A stretch of 64,000 nucleotides of DNA from Halichondria panicea (taxonomy: Eukaryota > Porifera > Demospongiae > Suberitida > Halichondriidae): the NCBI RefSeq assembly GCF_963675165.1, contig NC_087390.1, positions 1,941,501-2,005,500 on the forward strand. Direction: 5' to 3'. Under the pieces are notes generated by a model, which worked only from the letters and a program-made list of their open reading frames with translations, ran no database searches and had not been told where the DNA came from. Shown piece after piece: positions 1 to 12,953 of this stretch. The number at the start of each line of letters is the position of its first letter. The stretch's first letter is position 1. The translations under genes and the position numbers were made by a program.

Positions 1-3000
1 ATAACTAAACAAACATTTCAAAAATAAAAACATCAACTGATAAGAATGACCTATATACAGCTAAGGAGGGAACGGCAGGGGCGATATAAAAATTGTTCCG
101 ATGGCTACTACAAAGCTAGAGACTGGGCATCAGTGCATGGAAAAAACTTAGTAACAGCACTATACACTAGCTATATACCTGGTGTGTTGAAGATGTCCAT
201 TCTGTGCTGCATCAACGATATCTTGAGTACTCATATCAGGCAAAGCTTGTTGCCCAAACGTTAGAATCTCCCAAATCATAACGCCATAAGCCCTGTAAAA
301 AAATTATATTGCAATACTTCAAGAGGACATAATTATAGCTGAGTCTGTACTAAAGATGCTCCATGTTTTACGTGAAACCCACTTACTAGTTAATAATTAG
401 TTACACTCACCAGACGTCAGAGGCTGAAGAGAACTTTCCGAGGAGCAGACTCTCGGGAGCCATCCACCTCACAGGTAACACGGCACTGCCAGCTACTCTG
501 TAGTAGTCCTTGTTGTTCACTCCTCGTGCCAGACCAAAGTCAGCTATCTTGATCTGGAGTCCAGAACCAACTAGAAGGGGGAGAAAACACTTTATTCTGA
601 AACTGTTTCTTGTAGTCATCAAGCTAAATCTCCTAATGCATACGCACATAATAATATAGTTTCCATGGCAACTTTCACGCTTTGGTCCGTCCTATAATCC
701 AACCAATTACAGTAACTCACCTAGACAATTTCTCGCTGCCACATCTCTGTGCACATACTTGTGCTGGGACAGAAACTCTAGACCATGAGCAACCTGCAAC
801 CAAGGAAACACGATATGTATAGTCAGTCAAAACTACACCATGCACACTCATACGTATAAACTAATTATGTTCTGGACAGCAAAAAATACTTATTTTAGAA
901 ACTGTCCGGGTATAATTAGAACAGATTTGTATAGAGCATGCGATTAAGTGTCCGGAATTATTAGAACAAGCAAGCACCTGCATGCGAGCTAGTAGAACAG
1001 TGTGCGACTGAATAGTTGCACTAGCTATCTAAAACTAGCTATACTCCAACTGAAGCACTCCAAGTTAGTTGCCGTCTATGAACGTAACTCAACTTTCAAG
1101 GTATTGTCCGGATATTTAGTAATAGTAAAGCACCGGATTGTCCGTTGTATTAGAACAACAAAAATTCCCCAGAAGAGTGTCCGGGGTAATTAGAAGTGTC
1201 CGATAAATTAGCGGTAATACATTACATGCAGTTGTTCATACTCACATCATAGGCAAAGGTGTAGAAATGCAGCTTCTTCAGGGGTGAGGGCTTGTTGGGA
1301 CCAGGTCTGTATGAAGGGTAAACAGGCAAGTATATATACATGTACTACACTATTACAGAGCTAGAGAGCTGTCTATTGTGGTCACAGTCTCCATAATTAT
1401 AGCACGTGTTTCAACCTGTTTTATATAGCAGGCCACCTTTATTACATGTACAGCTACTGTTGGTCTGCCTATAAGGGTGGCTGCAATTTGATCACAGTTT
1501 TCATGCACTCCGTATTCAAATTTAAGCCAGAGCACATAATTTATTACACCGGGGGAGGTTTGCAGTTGAATATCTTCTATCTTTAGTATCAGTAATCCAA
1601 TTTCTGAATGGTAGGAACCTTTCAAAGGATGTGTTTCAATTAAAATTTTTGTTGGGGCCATAATTTGTCATTTTGGCCATGGTATATTTGGCTGAATTTG
1701 GTAAAATCGATACAAGAGACTTTGTATAGATCTACTTTTGGCATCCTTTTTAGCATAAATCATGGTCGATCATTTCCCACTCTTCAAGTTTCCCTGCGAT
1801 TATACCACTTGATGATACAGATGCAGCGAAGTTATGATAATTATCTGTGAGTGTGTATTAGCAATAGCTATAGTATAGCTTTATGTTATGTAGCTTTGAC
1901 ACACTGGGGCGGGGCATCAGCACTCACGGTGCTTCTGTTACCTCTATATATAGCTACCACACTGATACAGGTAAGTGTTATGGAGTGCTGTGAAATTGAT
2001 CTTAACCTGTTATCTACTAGGAATCCATGGAGGTCTCCATACTGCATGTACTCCAGGATCATCAGAGGAGCACTGTCCTCACCTTCCTTCTGTCCAATGA
2101 AACCTAAATGGAGATTTAGGAGATACCAATGCAGTAGCTACCTCACACACATCGATTAGGTGCATGGCAAACTTTTTTAATATAATTTATACAAGAGTTC
2201 ACCATTTAATTCGTCATCTCTATACTCTTAAAGCTGTATATATGCATCATGTGACGTGCACACAGAGTACATTGGAGTATCTCACCTAACAAGCTGACAA
2301 TGTTTGGGTGGGTAAACTTCTTCATCAGTTCAGCTTCCTCGACAAACTTTTGTATAACAGCAGAGTCTCTACTTGTGAGTGTCTTCACAGCCACTGGAAT
2401 CTTACCCGTGTAGCCAGCTATGTCCTTTTCGAAATAATAAACACAAATGTAACGCTGATTATGATGGAGGAAGAATATGCCATATAGAATATGGAGGCTA
2501 TTTTCTACTGCTAGAACACTGTGTATATAAACATACTATGACACTTACTCTAGCTTCCATGAGAAGAACTTTTCCAAACTGTCCTTCCCCTAGTTCCCTC
2601 ATGTAGGTTAGTTTGGATCGAGGGTACTGCCATTGCTGTATATGTGAGTATATATGCACTGAGGTTCACTGTACAGTTGCCTAGAGCTATACTATAGTGT
2701 TCAGAGTGGTGACTACATGCATAGTATAATAGTACCTGCACATTGTTGTGGAATCGCTGTCTGTTATAGGTACAGAAATCCACGGATGGTGTCTTGATTC
2801 CATGTATAGGCTGGAACAGGGCACTGGAATGAGACCCAACAACCAGATCAACTGCATTATCCTGAAAAATACCATCCTGAAAAATAAAACAAGGTAAAAA
2901 CTATACAATCACACAAAAGTTTATTACGTAATTAGGTACTAAAAATTGTCAGGGAAACGGCAAAAACATGCATGCATCCATGTAGACAAGAGGGATAGAT

Positions 3001-6000
3001 ATCTTCACTAATGATACTCAAGCAATATTAAACAACAAAATCTCATCATAATTATTATTATAACTACTACGATAAACCTCTGATTGGTCGATGTGCAGCG
3101 TCTCATATCCCGGCTCCTCAATATTAGTGGGTACTCTACGGCTGGGAGTCTGCAATAAAGAAGCTCAAAAAATCAGCAACTAATTCGCAATGCCAGCAAA
3201 GAAGTCCATACAAAAATGTGTGTGTGTGTGTGTGTGTGTGTTTGTGGGATGGTGTACAGTACATGGGAAAGAGTGAGGAAGAAATACAGAACAGTGGGGG
3301 AAACTTGGGATGTAAAGGTGGGTGAGAGAGTGAAATGTAGACTATGTGCGTGGCTTACCATTTGATACTCTGAGTATGTAGAATTGAGCTGTAAAGACTC
3401 TGTTTTCAAGAAATAGTTGTTTTGGTGTCTGTCTTCAGAGAGATGGAGTAGTGTTCTGCATGTATAATGCATGCCAATATATCAAAATACAACAGGCAAT
3501 ACTCTTTATCATAACATACTGACTGCATGTCTTGTTGTAGCCCATTTAACTCATGCAGTAGTTCATTTACGTACATTTTTCTTCTTTGTTGGACCTTGTA
3601 GTAGACCACACCTATTATCACGGCAGTCAAAACCACCAGCAGAGTTACCCCCAGTGTTGATCCGACCACTGCACTTGCAATGAATCCACGATCGTTGCTA
3701 GGCTCCATCGTTGTGGTTCGTGCTATACTGTTGCTAGGCTCCACCGTTGTGGTTCGTGCTATACTGTTGAGCAATTCAGCAGAGATATTCCTGTTCTGAA
3801 AGTCCACATCTATATGATTATAAGATAATGGTTCGGAGATAACATAACAGCTGTTAATAACCAACAAAATCAGCCTGCCAGGTGTGATATGCTATAATGT
3901 TTATGCAAACCTGTATCTGGAGTAATGATGCTGATGTTAGCTGGAATCGTGTTGTTAGCTAGTCTACAGTCCCTATAGCTCAGTAGTACCACGATGGTGA
4001 CTGTCACAGGACTCTGCAGTAGCCTCACAGGGTCTGTTCTCTGTGTGATGTTGCCAGTAGCGTCCAATGAGATTACAGAGAGGGTGTCAATTGTACCAGA
4101 CCCTCTGTTTGTTGTGGGTGTAGAGTGAGGTTGTCAATACATTGTTTGGCTATCACACACAATACAAAGAACCTAGTATGGAGGTATACATAAGGGAAAC
4201 ATAGAGCACAATTCTTAATGAATGTGTACATAGCATGACAATGACAATAACCACACAGTATACAATGGTCATACATATCAGTACATCGATCGTTGTGAAC
4301 GGACAATCTTCTAAATGCAATAATCTCACCTGATGCTTTCCGACACTACTACTTGTTCCAAACTCTCTCCAAATAGGACAATCAAGCAATTCTCCCCCTG
4401 TGGCATGTCTCCAACCTGACGTTTTGTCACCCTGACTGGCTCAACAGACACACCCACACTCAAACTGAGCAGTCCTATGGCTGCAGTGAGGCGAAGTTCT
4501 CGAACATTATAGCTGTCTGGAATGGAAATAAGTTCTCCTTCTTCAACTGCTACTTCTCTTTCTGTAAAATAATAATAAGAAATGCTCATTTTTAATACTG
4601 ATACCTCACCTTGGTAACAGCTTCTTCCGTCCTCAGCCAGGAGAGTATCATTCGGACACAAGCACTCAAACTGCTTCTCCTCAGGGTACACCACACACTG
4701 TCCAGCACACTCACAGTTGGAGGACACTATCTCAACGTATCCATCATCATCATTGTGATTCCTTCCCAGCATTCTTGCAAGAGGTAACTCGGTCCTATTG
4801 AATATCCCGTCATCTCCACCACTTCCTGGTATGGTATTTGAGTTCCGAACAACGTGCCCTCCTGTGTAGCCTCCTCCCGCTCCCCCGGAGTCACACCCAC
4901 CTCCGCCACCACCATAGCCACCGAATACACCAGTGAATACACGGGATTTACTTGGAACACTTGATGAACAATCAAAGCCACCTTGTGCAAAGTTGTTTGG
5001 TTGACTCAACAGTTTTCCATCCACTTCCAACAAAGGAAATCCCTCCACTGCAGTCCAGCCTCCACCTGATCCAGATGTAGTCACGAAAGAGTCAGCTGGC
5101 CTAGTGCCCCTGGCTCCTACTGGCCAGTTTAAGTTGTACCGAGTGATGTGAGCATTCACGTGAAACCTATAGATCTCCTCACTCGTACCATTACTCGGAT
5201 AATTAAATGGAATATTTGAGAGTAGACCCATGAGTGTAAGTTCTAATGATTCGTAATTCAAAACAGCTGAGGCCCCTCCACCTCCTGGGGCTATTGCAAT
5301 CGGCAAATCAGTGAATTCTGAATCGTTTTTTCTCCTCGGCCAAATCATACTAGCACCACCTCCACCACCACCACCATTTAAATGAGCTGCGTTGTTACCT
5401 TCTGGGAGTGCTTCATTTATCCAATTATTCCAATCAACTTCGCAAACCTCCGCTTCTGTGAGGTTTCTTGGTCTTGGTTGTTGGCATATCGGATTGTCTG
5501 CATTATCGGGTACATCACACACACTGGTTCCTCTGTGTCCCACCAAGATAAGGTACTCGTAGTCAGTAGTCAGTTCAACTTGCATGCCAACCACTCCACC
5601 CAATCCATACTTGAAATTGCACAAACCCTCACCCCCTCTGGCTCCAGCAATGGTGATGTTGTAGAGGTCATTTCTTGGTAAGCGAAATCCCTGTCCTCCA
5701 TCGTATTGACCATCTTGCTGCTCGAATTGAAACAAGGTTTGATCGGTTACAATTGGCGAGTTTATCTGTTCATATAAACGACCACACTCAGTGTTTACCC
5801 TGGGGCCATCGTGGTTTGATGCTCCGCAGTTGGTGAACCGATAGGTAATCTCTGTGAGATCTGTGTAAAAGTTAGTTTAAACATGAATTTGATAAAATGT
5901 TTAGATCTAGCAGTTGGTGAATTGATACGTGCAATTTCATTGAGAGTCTAAACTGACTACAAGTATATGATGCACACCTATATCTAGATCTAGCTATAAT

Positions 6001-6168
6001 AATTATATCTAGCTCTAAATCTAGCTATCTTGAAAGGCTGCTATAGATCTAGCACTGCAATGTTATAATAGTGGTTTAGCTAAGAAACTTACTCCTTCTT
6101 CTAGATTGAGCCTTGAGAAGTGAAGTGCTTGCCAACAGAAGAAGGAATTGAAACCATCTGATTCTCAT
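1..6168 (-). CDS. ALK/LTK-like receptor tyrosine kinase 1 (3' end outside window)
   Basis: Type I membrane receptor with about 1010 residues encoded here; the last kinase exon lies beyond the left edge. Exons: 6168-6093 (signal peptide), 5860-4610, 4561-4330, 4104-3911, 3809-3575 (transmembrane), 3455-3359, 3149-3078, 2876-2736, 2635-2549, 2424-2286, 2103-2007, 1306-1246, 793-721, 570-411, 292-179. All junctions keep phase. The ectodomain has a Cys-bearing start ([12 protein letters not shown]), poly-Gly runs ([20 protein letters not shown]) and an EGF-like module ending [14 protein letters not shown], as in vertebrate ALK. A further unnamed beta-rich region follows before the membrane. The kinase shows [23 protein letters not shown] and RWMAPES, so it should be active on tyrosine. 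The start at 6168 gives a leader the same size as in the paralogues. Head to head with the second receptor. Family call is firm; orthology to ALK is inference. Confidence 0.88.
3208..3242. repeat. (GT)n microsatellite
   Basis: About 17 GT units in an intron of receptor 1. Confidence 0.9.
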
Positions 6169-6189
6169 TGCCTCTTCTGCTTTCTTCAT

Positions 6190-6437
6190 CTTGCTGTTCA
6201 GAGTTAGTTGCTGTTGATAAAATGAATATGAGAGGGGCGTGGCTGCTTGAGCTGTTGTGCTGCAAAAGAGACGATGCACCTGAATTTGTCTTCACTCTGG
6301 AACTCTGTGTATAGATCTATTTCAATCTCAGGCCAGGAGAGAGAAGGGGTAATGAAATTAATGTCAGTGTGACTGTCAGTGTTGTATTCTGACTCTGTGC
6401 AGCCTTATAAGGGCAATTACAGTTATTTGTGCCACAG
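6190..6437. other. Upstream region of receptor 1
   Basis: Short stretch between the start of receptor 1 and the decayed receptor copy. It should hold the minus-strand promoter. I see no recognisable box or repeat in it. Confidence 0.3.
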
Positions 6438-7567
6438 ATTTAACTAAAGTCACATACCGTTTCACCAATTGCATTTCAATCCAACACAATGGGCCTATAG
6501 AGTGATCCAAGAATGTACACCTATCTACGAACAGATGACTCCTCCCCAATCGTAGCTGACAGTGACTGACTCGGATCCACGGCAACTACGATGAAGCACA
6601 GGAACTTCACCTACCAAGAAATGACCTCTACAACATCACCATTGCTGGAGCCAGAGGGAGTGAGGGTTTGTGCAATTTCGAATATGGATTGGGGAGCATA
6701 CTATCAAGATGCAAGCCAGACTGACTACTGACTAACGTGTACCTGATCATCATCAGTCACAGAGGAACCAGTGTGCATGTGCAATGCAGCTACAAATTTG
6801 CTAATCTAATTTTCGAAAATTTAATTTCCAAGAAGCTCAAGTCTGCAATAGCTCGTGGTAACAACCCCTGATGACAGATACAATGTCCTGCATAACGGTG
6901 ATGGAAGTAGTATATGATACGGCCATTTCGGGCAAGGAGAGTTGACACTGACCAACAATTCATTGACCTACCCATCGTCATAGCACCTGGAGGTGGAAGG
7001 GCCTCAGGTCTTCTAGACTACAAATTTCTCGCAAATTTTCTACCAGATAACCTCCTATCCCCAAAATACAAGCAGCAAGGATATATATCAGTTCCACATC
7101 GGTGGGCACTTTAGTCACTACACTTAAGCAATGGCAAGACTTCTAATTGCACAAGGCGAAGCCGAGTGCTATTGTTATGAGTGCTACTAGTCCCTTGTTG
7201 CACGAGTAACCATACTAATCTTTATGATGCAGTTCTCCGCAATTCTCTGCAGTTGTCTGCAGTTTTAAGCAGTTTAGGCAGTTTAAGCTGGGCCGTTAAT
7301 CGAAAACAACCTCTGTTATGATGTAGCAAATTTGTTTGGTTCTGCAGACCTCAACATGCTCCAGATGATCTCAGTCTCCTTATGACAAGTTGTCACCAAT
7401 GGGAGGTGGATAAGAGGCCGTCATTCAGCCATGCATGGGACTGTTTAATTAACGTGGTCAACAACAGACCATCCCTCCTAAATTCCACAACAGTGAGCAT
7501 GCAAGAATCTGGCCAGACGAACAGTCTAGACCTAGTGAAAAAGAAATGTGAACATCCTTTATTGTAA
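6438..7567 (+). pseudogene. Decayed ALK-like receptor gene
   Basis: Fragments of a fourth receptor on the plus strand. Position 6438 follows a CACAG acceptor and aligns with the first codons of the glycine-rich exon of the neighbours (threonine-rich start, then FTNC). The segment near 6607-6700 matches the exon part encoding [16 protein letters not shown]. 6914-7114 still reads LPIVIAPGGGRASGLLDYK. From 7348 a complete last kinase exon remains, with its acceptor and stop at 7567, very close to the last exon of receptor 2. Everything between (EGF, membrane, most of the kinase) is gone and frames are broken. I see no leader exon for it. A dead tandem duplicate is the simplest reading. Confidence 0.85.
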
Positions 7568-7677
7568 TTGTGTGTCTAGACTATGTTATATAAAACGATG
7601 AATTGCTGAACACATCATTTAGCTAATTATGTGTGGGTAGCTAAAATCTACCACAAACTGTTGCTGCTGCAAGCAAG

Positions 7678-10600
7678 ATGTCCACAGCACTGAGAACATT
7701 GTCTCTGTTGCTCTCCGCATGTGTTCTTGTACTAAGTGCACTTCAGTGCCACGCTAGAAGAAGAAGTAAGTCTATAGCAGATCTAGTCTACTTATCAAAG
7801 CTAGATCTAGACCTAAATCTTTTCAAAACTGCTGCAACATTTTAACTATCAGGCCAGCACTTTGATTAATACTTGTACACATACCTTCCCTATCTCACCT
7901 TTACACAGATCTCACAGAGATTACCTATCGGTTTACCAACTGCGGATCATCAAACCATGATGGCCCCAGGGTAAACGCTGAGTGTGGTCGTTTCTACACA
8001 CAGATATCCTCACCAATCGTAACCGATCAAACTTTGTTTGAAGTTGATAATATCAATGATGAGTACGGTGGAGGACAGGGATTTCGCTTACCAAAAAATG
8101 ACCTCTACAACATCACTATTGCTGGAGCCAGAGGGGGTGAGGGTTTGTGCAATTTCGAGTATGGATTGGGTGGAGTGGTTCGTATGCAAGTTGAACTGAC
8201 TACTGACTACGAGTACCTTATCTTGGTGGGACACAGAGGAACCAGTGTGTGTGATGTGCCCGATAATGCAGACAATCCGATATGCCGACAACCAAGACTA
8301 AGAAATGTTACAGAAGCGGAGGCTTGCAAAGTTGATTGGAATAATTGGATTAATAAAACACTTCCAGAAAGTAATAACTCAGCTCATTTCAATGGCGGTG
8401 GTGGTGGAGGTGGTGCTAGTATGATTTGGCCGAGGAGAAAAAATGATTTACGATTTATCAATTTGCCGATTGCAATAGCGCCAGGAGGGGGAGGGGCCTC
8501 GGCTCTTCTGGACTACAAATCATTAGAACTTACACTTTCAAGCTTGTCTTTTAATTATCCAATCAATGGAACCAAAGAAGAGATCTATAGGTTTCATGTG
8601 AATGCTCATTTTGATCAATATCTCTTAACCTGGCCAGAGGGTGATAGGGGTACTAGGCCAGCTGTAATTACATCCGGATCAGGGGGAGGCTGGAATTCGG
8701 TGGTGGGATTTCCTTTATTGGAAGTTGATGGAAAACTGTTAAGTCAACCAAATAACTTTGCACAAGGTGGCTTTGATTGTTCACCAAGTGCTCCAAATGG
8801 ATCTCGTGTATTCACTGGGGTAAACGGTGGCTATGGTGGTGGTGGAGGTGGGTGTGACTCCGGGGGAGGGGGAGGAGGCTACACAGGAGGACACGTTGTT
8901 AGGAACTCAAATATAACACCAGGAGGTGGTGGCGATGTTGGGATATTCAATCAGACAGAGTTACCTCTGGTTGGAATGCTGGGAAGGAATCACAACGATG
9001 ATGATGGATACGTTGAGATAGTGTCCTCCAACTGTGAGTGTGCTGGACAGTGTGTTGTGTACCCTGAGGAGAAGCAGTTTGAGTGCTTGTGTCCGAATGA
9101 TACTCTCTTGGCTGAGGACAGAAGCAACTGTTACCAAGGTGAAGGATCAATAATTGATGTATTTCTCATTAATTTGCTTTTCCCATGCATTAACAGAAAA
9201 AGAGCTAGCAGTTCGCGAAGGAAAACTTATTTCCCTCCGAAACAGCCTCAATGCTCGAATGCTTCCCCTCAATCCAGCCGTAGGAATGCTCAGTCTAAGT
9301 GTGGGTGTGTCTGTTGAGCCGGTCAGAGTGACAAGACGTCAGGTTTTAGACAGACCACAGGGGGAGGATTGTCTGATTGTCCTGTTTGGAGATAGCTTAG
9401 AGCAAGTAATGGTGTCAGAAACCATCAGGTGAAATTCTACAAGTATAGTATTGTCTGTTCAATGTACTGATATGTACAACAATTGTCTGGTTGTTTGTAC
9501 TGTATACAAAGAATTGCCTTTATTAGCTTCATACAGTGTATTTTGTGTGATAGCCAAACAATGTATTGACAACCTCACTCTACACACACAACTAACAGAG
9601 GGTCTGGTACAATCGACACCCTCTCTGTAATCTCATTGGACGCTACTGGCACCATTATACAGAGAACAGACCCTGTGAGGCTACTGCAGAGTCCTGTGAC
9701 AGTCACCACCATGATATTAATGAGCTCTGCAGATTGTAGACTAGAAACCAACACAATACATGTTAACATCAGCATCTTGGCAAATGGTATGTACAGAGAG
9801 ATATAATGTACAAAAAATGTACCACCTACAAACGCATTCAGCTGCAGGCACTCTTCAAACCGCCAATCTTCTTGGTAACTTGTTCAGCAGTGTTATTCAA
9901 GTTACTACACAAGAGCCTGATGGACCGCTCAACGATGGCTACCCTGGTCCCCTTATCGGTACTATCATCGGTTCAATAGCTGGTATTACCTGTATGATTA
10001 GCATAGTTGCAGCAGTTATTGGAGCTGTGTGCTACAATCGATCGCAAGTGAAAAAAACCAAGTATGTTCCAATCCTCATTAAGATAATTATACAAATTTT
10101 GTTGTCATAATAATATAGGTCATTACTTCACCAGCTGTCCCTAAAAAGACGACACCAAATCAACGAACCTGAGAGTGGAGCCTTAGACTTTAACTCTGCT
10201 TACCAGCCAGCTGTAAGCTATATGTATACTGTAATGTATACTAGATAGTAAGTATAGTTTTGATACCATTGCAAGCCATGTTATGCTTAATATCAAGATA
10301 GGCCTAGCGCTACGTAATCTGCCTGGAAACGAGGCTAAGTATAGATAGCCTTGAACTGTACGTATTATAAACGTATACTCGTTTTCACATTATGCAATGA
10401 TCTTTATTTGATTAGCCATATCTTGGGACATCAGAAAGCAGTTTTCCCCACACGTATGAAAGCGTTGGGATTGCATATACACAGGTACAGGATTATTATA
10501 AAATAATTATCAGCTGCTGTATATTTTGCACTAAATTAAGGAAGCTGTGGTGGAGACCGTTTCAGGCCTGGGGTCACCTGGTTCCGAGGTCCAGTTCCAA

Positions 10601-12661
10601 ACCATGCATGGAATCAGTATCCCTGAAGTGGACTTCTGTTCCTATAACAAGATGCGATCCATGACATCTATTCAGGTATGACTTATGAGGCACAGGATAT
10701 CCATACAGCAATGAATAAAGCATTTACAGAAATGGAGCTACCCTCGCTCGAACTTAACTTATATGAGGGAATTAGGGGAAGGACAGTTTGGAAAAGTGCT
10801 ACTGATGAAAGCGACAGTAAGTCAAGACTTTTTTTTATTGTGTATTACTGAACACTTCTTCCTCTTAGGACATAGCTGGCTACACTGGCAAGATTCCAGT
10901 GGCTGTGAAGACACTCACCAGTAGAGACCCTGAGGTGATACAGAAGTTCATGGAGGAAGCCGACCTCATGAAGAAGTTCTCTCACCCAAACATTATCAGC
11001 TTGCTCGGTAAAAGCTTACCCAATTATTATTCATACCGTGAAAAGAAGCTAATCTCTATATTATACAAAATTTCAGTAAGTAGGCATGCAGATATACTCA
11101 CTCAGGCAATGGGAGTGAATAGTCTAATTGTAATCCTATAATCACAGCAATTAATGTACTTTGCCTCCCCCCTAAAATACGTATCCCCTACAGGTTTCAT
11201 AGAGCAAGAGGAAGGTGAGGACAGTGCTCCTCTGATGATCCTGGAGTACATGCAGTATGGAGACCTCCATGGATTCCTAGTGGATAACAGGTTAGGTTAA
11301 TTACACGTGCAATGCTCCCTAGCATCCATAACAAAATTGAGGTAGCTATAATTGTATAGACTGCATGAGGTGAGGTACATGTATAGGTACAATAAAGGTC
11401 AGCAAATCACATGCATGCTTCATTAATGTTAATTTTCCACACAATAAGAATGAATGCACTGTATATATAGATAGATCTATACATTAATGTGTTTATACGT
11501 GCATGGTCTTTATCTCATGAGTATGTACTGCAGACCAGGACCTGGCAAGCCATCATCTATAAAGAAGTTACACTTCTATACATTCGCTTATGATGTAAAT
11601 TAAAACAAGTTCTTTCATTTGAACCAAGTGAAACTCTTTTTGTTCACAGATTGGTACAGGACTGGAGTTTCTATCCAGTCAACAGTATGTGCATCGAGAC
11701 ATAGCAGCGAGAAACTGCCTTGGTAAGAATCTTGTATTTTTAACTAAACATTTCGCAGATTTTATTTTTGAGGATAGAGGTTCAAATGACCACACACTCC
11801 TACATTAGAGAGGTTTTGCACTAGGTTCAAGGTCAATCCTCTTGAACATTTAGTGCCTTGAAATCTATATCAACGTCCTTTTTTTAAATAGTTGGCCCTG
11901 GGCTCCAAATCAAGATAGCTGACTTTGGTCTGGCAAGAGCAGTGAACAACAAGGACTACTACAGGGTAGCTGGCAATGCTGTGTTACCTGTGAGGTGGAT
12001 GGCTCCAGAGAGTCTGCTCCTTGGAAAGTTCTCTTCAGCCTCTGACGTCTGGTGCGTGTGTAAGCTATGAAGTTATAATTAGTGTCCCATTGAAAGAACA
12101 ACTCGAATGAGTTGGAGAGCTCACAGCATCATGTGATGCGATGATTGTCTTATGCCAGTCCGTCTTTTTTTTTTCATAGGGCGTATGGAGTAGTGATATG
12201 GGAGATCCTTATGTTTGGACAGCTGCCCCTGCCCAACAGGGACACTCAAGATATCATCAAAGCTGCACAAAACAAGAGGCTTGAACACTCGAGGTAAATA
12301 AGTATTCAACAAACACTTATCACAATGATTCAGATTAAGTATTCTGCATGGAAGGGATTGTTAAGTTTGCATTCAATGTATCATTCTACATCTGTCATAT
12401 TCAATTACTTCACTCCATGTTTGTGGTGTGTATAATTATAATTGGTTCTGCAGACCTCAACATGCTCCAGATGATCTCAGTCTCCTTATGACAAATTGTC
12501 ACCAATGGGAGGTGGATAAGAGGCCGTCATTTACCAAGATTGTTGCCATGGAACTGTTCAACATAGTCAACAAGAGACCATCCCTCCTGAATTCTACAAC
12601 AATGAGCACACAAAAATCTGAGGCAGGCGAACAGTCTAAATATAATGAAACAGAAATGTGA
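7678..12661 (+). CDS. ALK/LTK-like receptor tyrosine kinase 2
   Basis: Complete 16-exon model, 1062 residues. Exons: 7678-7765, 7909-9138, 9197-9428, 9599-9786, 9848-10061, 10119-10212, 10416-10484, 10541-10675, 10730-10816, 10869-11007, 11194-11290, 11534-11594, 11650-11722, 11892-12051, 12180-12293, 12454-12661. Leader [20 protein letters not shown]; glycine-rich ectodomain with WPRRKND and [17 protein letters not shown]-like module; transmembrane segment near [20 protein letters not shown]. The juxtamembrane tail has YESV and YTQ tyrosines. The kinase has [25 protein letters not shown] and RWMAPES. The activation loop reads VNNKDYYR, lacking the first tyrosine of a YxxxYY motif. The C-tail after KRPSF is short. 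Kinase exons are nearly the same as in receptor 1. Probably ligand-activated; no ligand gene is evident here. Confidence 0.9.
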
Positions 12662-12953
12662 TCATTTATATTTTTTGGTATGAGTGTGTGTCTATGAATA
12701 TGAATAATTATGAATTGCTGTGAAAATAAATGTTACAAGCTGTGCTGTTGCTAATGCCCTTTGTATAATGTTATATTACAAAACAAATGTTTTTGCATGC
12801 ATAGCTACATATATATGTGACAATGAACGAATTAAATTCTTCCTAGAAGAGAAGTCTATATCTGAGAAGGCTACAATGTATAGTTCATTTCCTGTCAATG
12901 AATAATTAAAAAAGGGGTGGATCTGCAAAGAACTCTTGACCTAAATTAAAAAA
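12662..12953. other. Gap between receptor 2 and the enolase-family gene
   Basis: AT-rich stretch of about 290 bases with the presumed 3' untranslated region of receptor 2 and the promoter of the next gene. No repeat or further exon seen. Confidence 0.3.
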
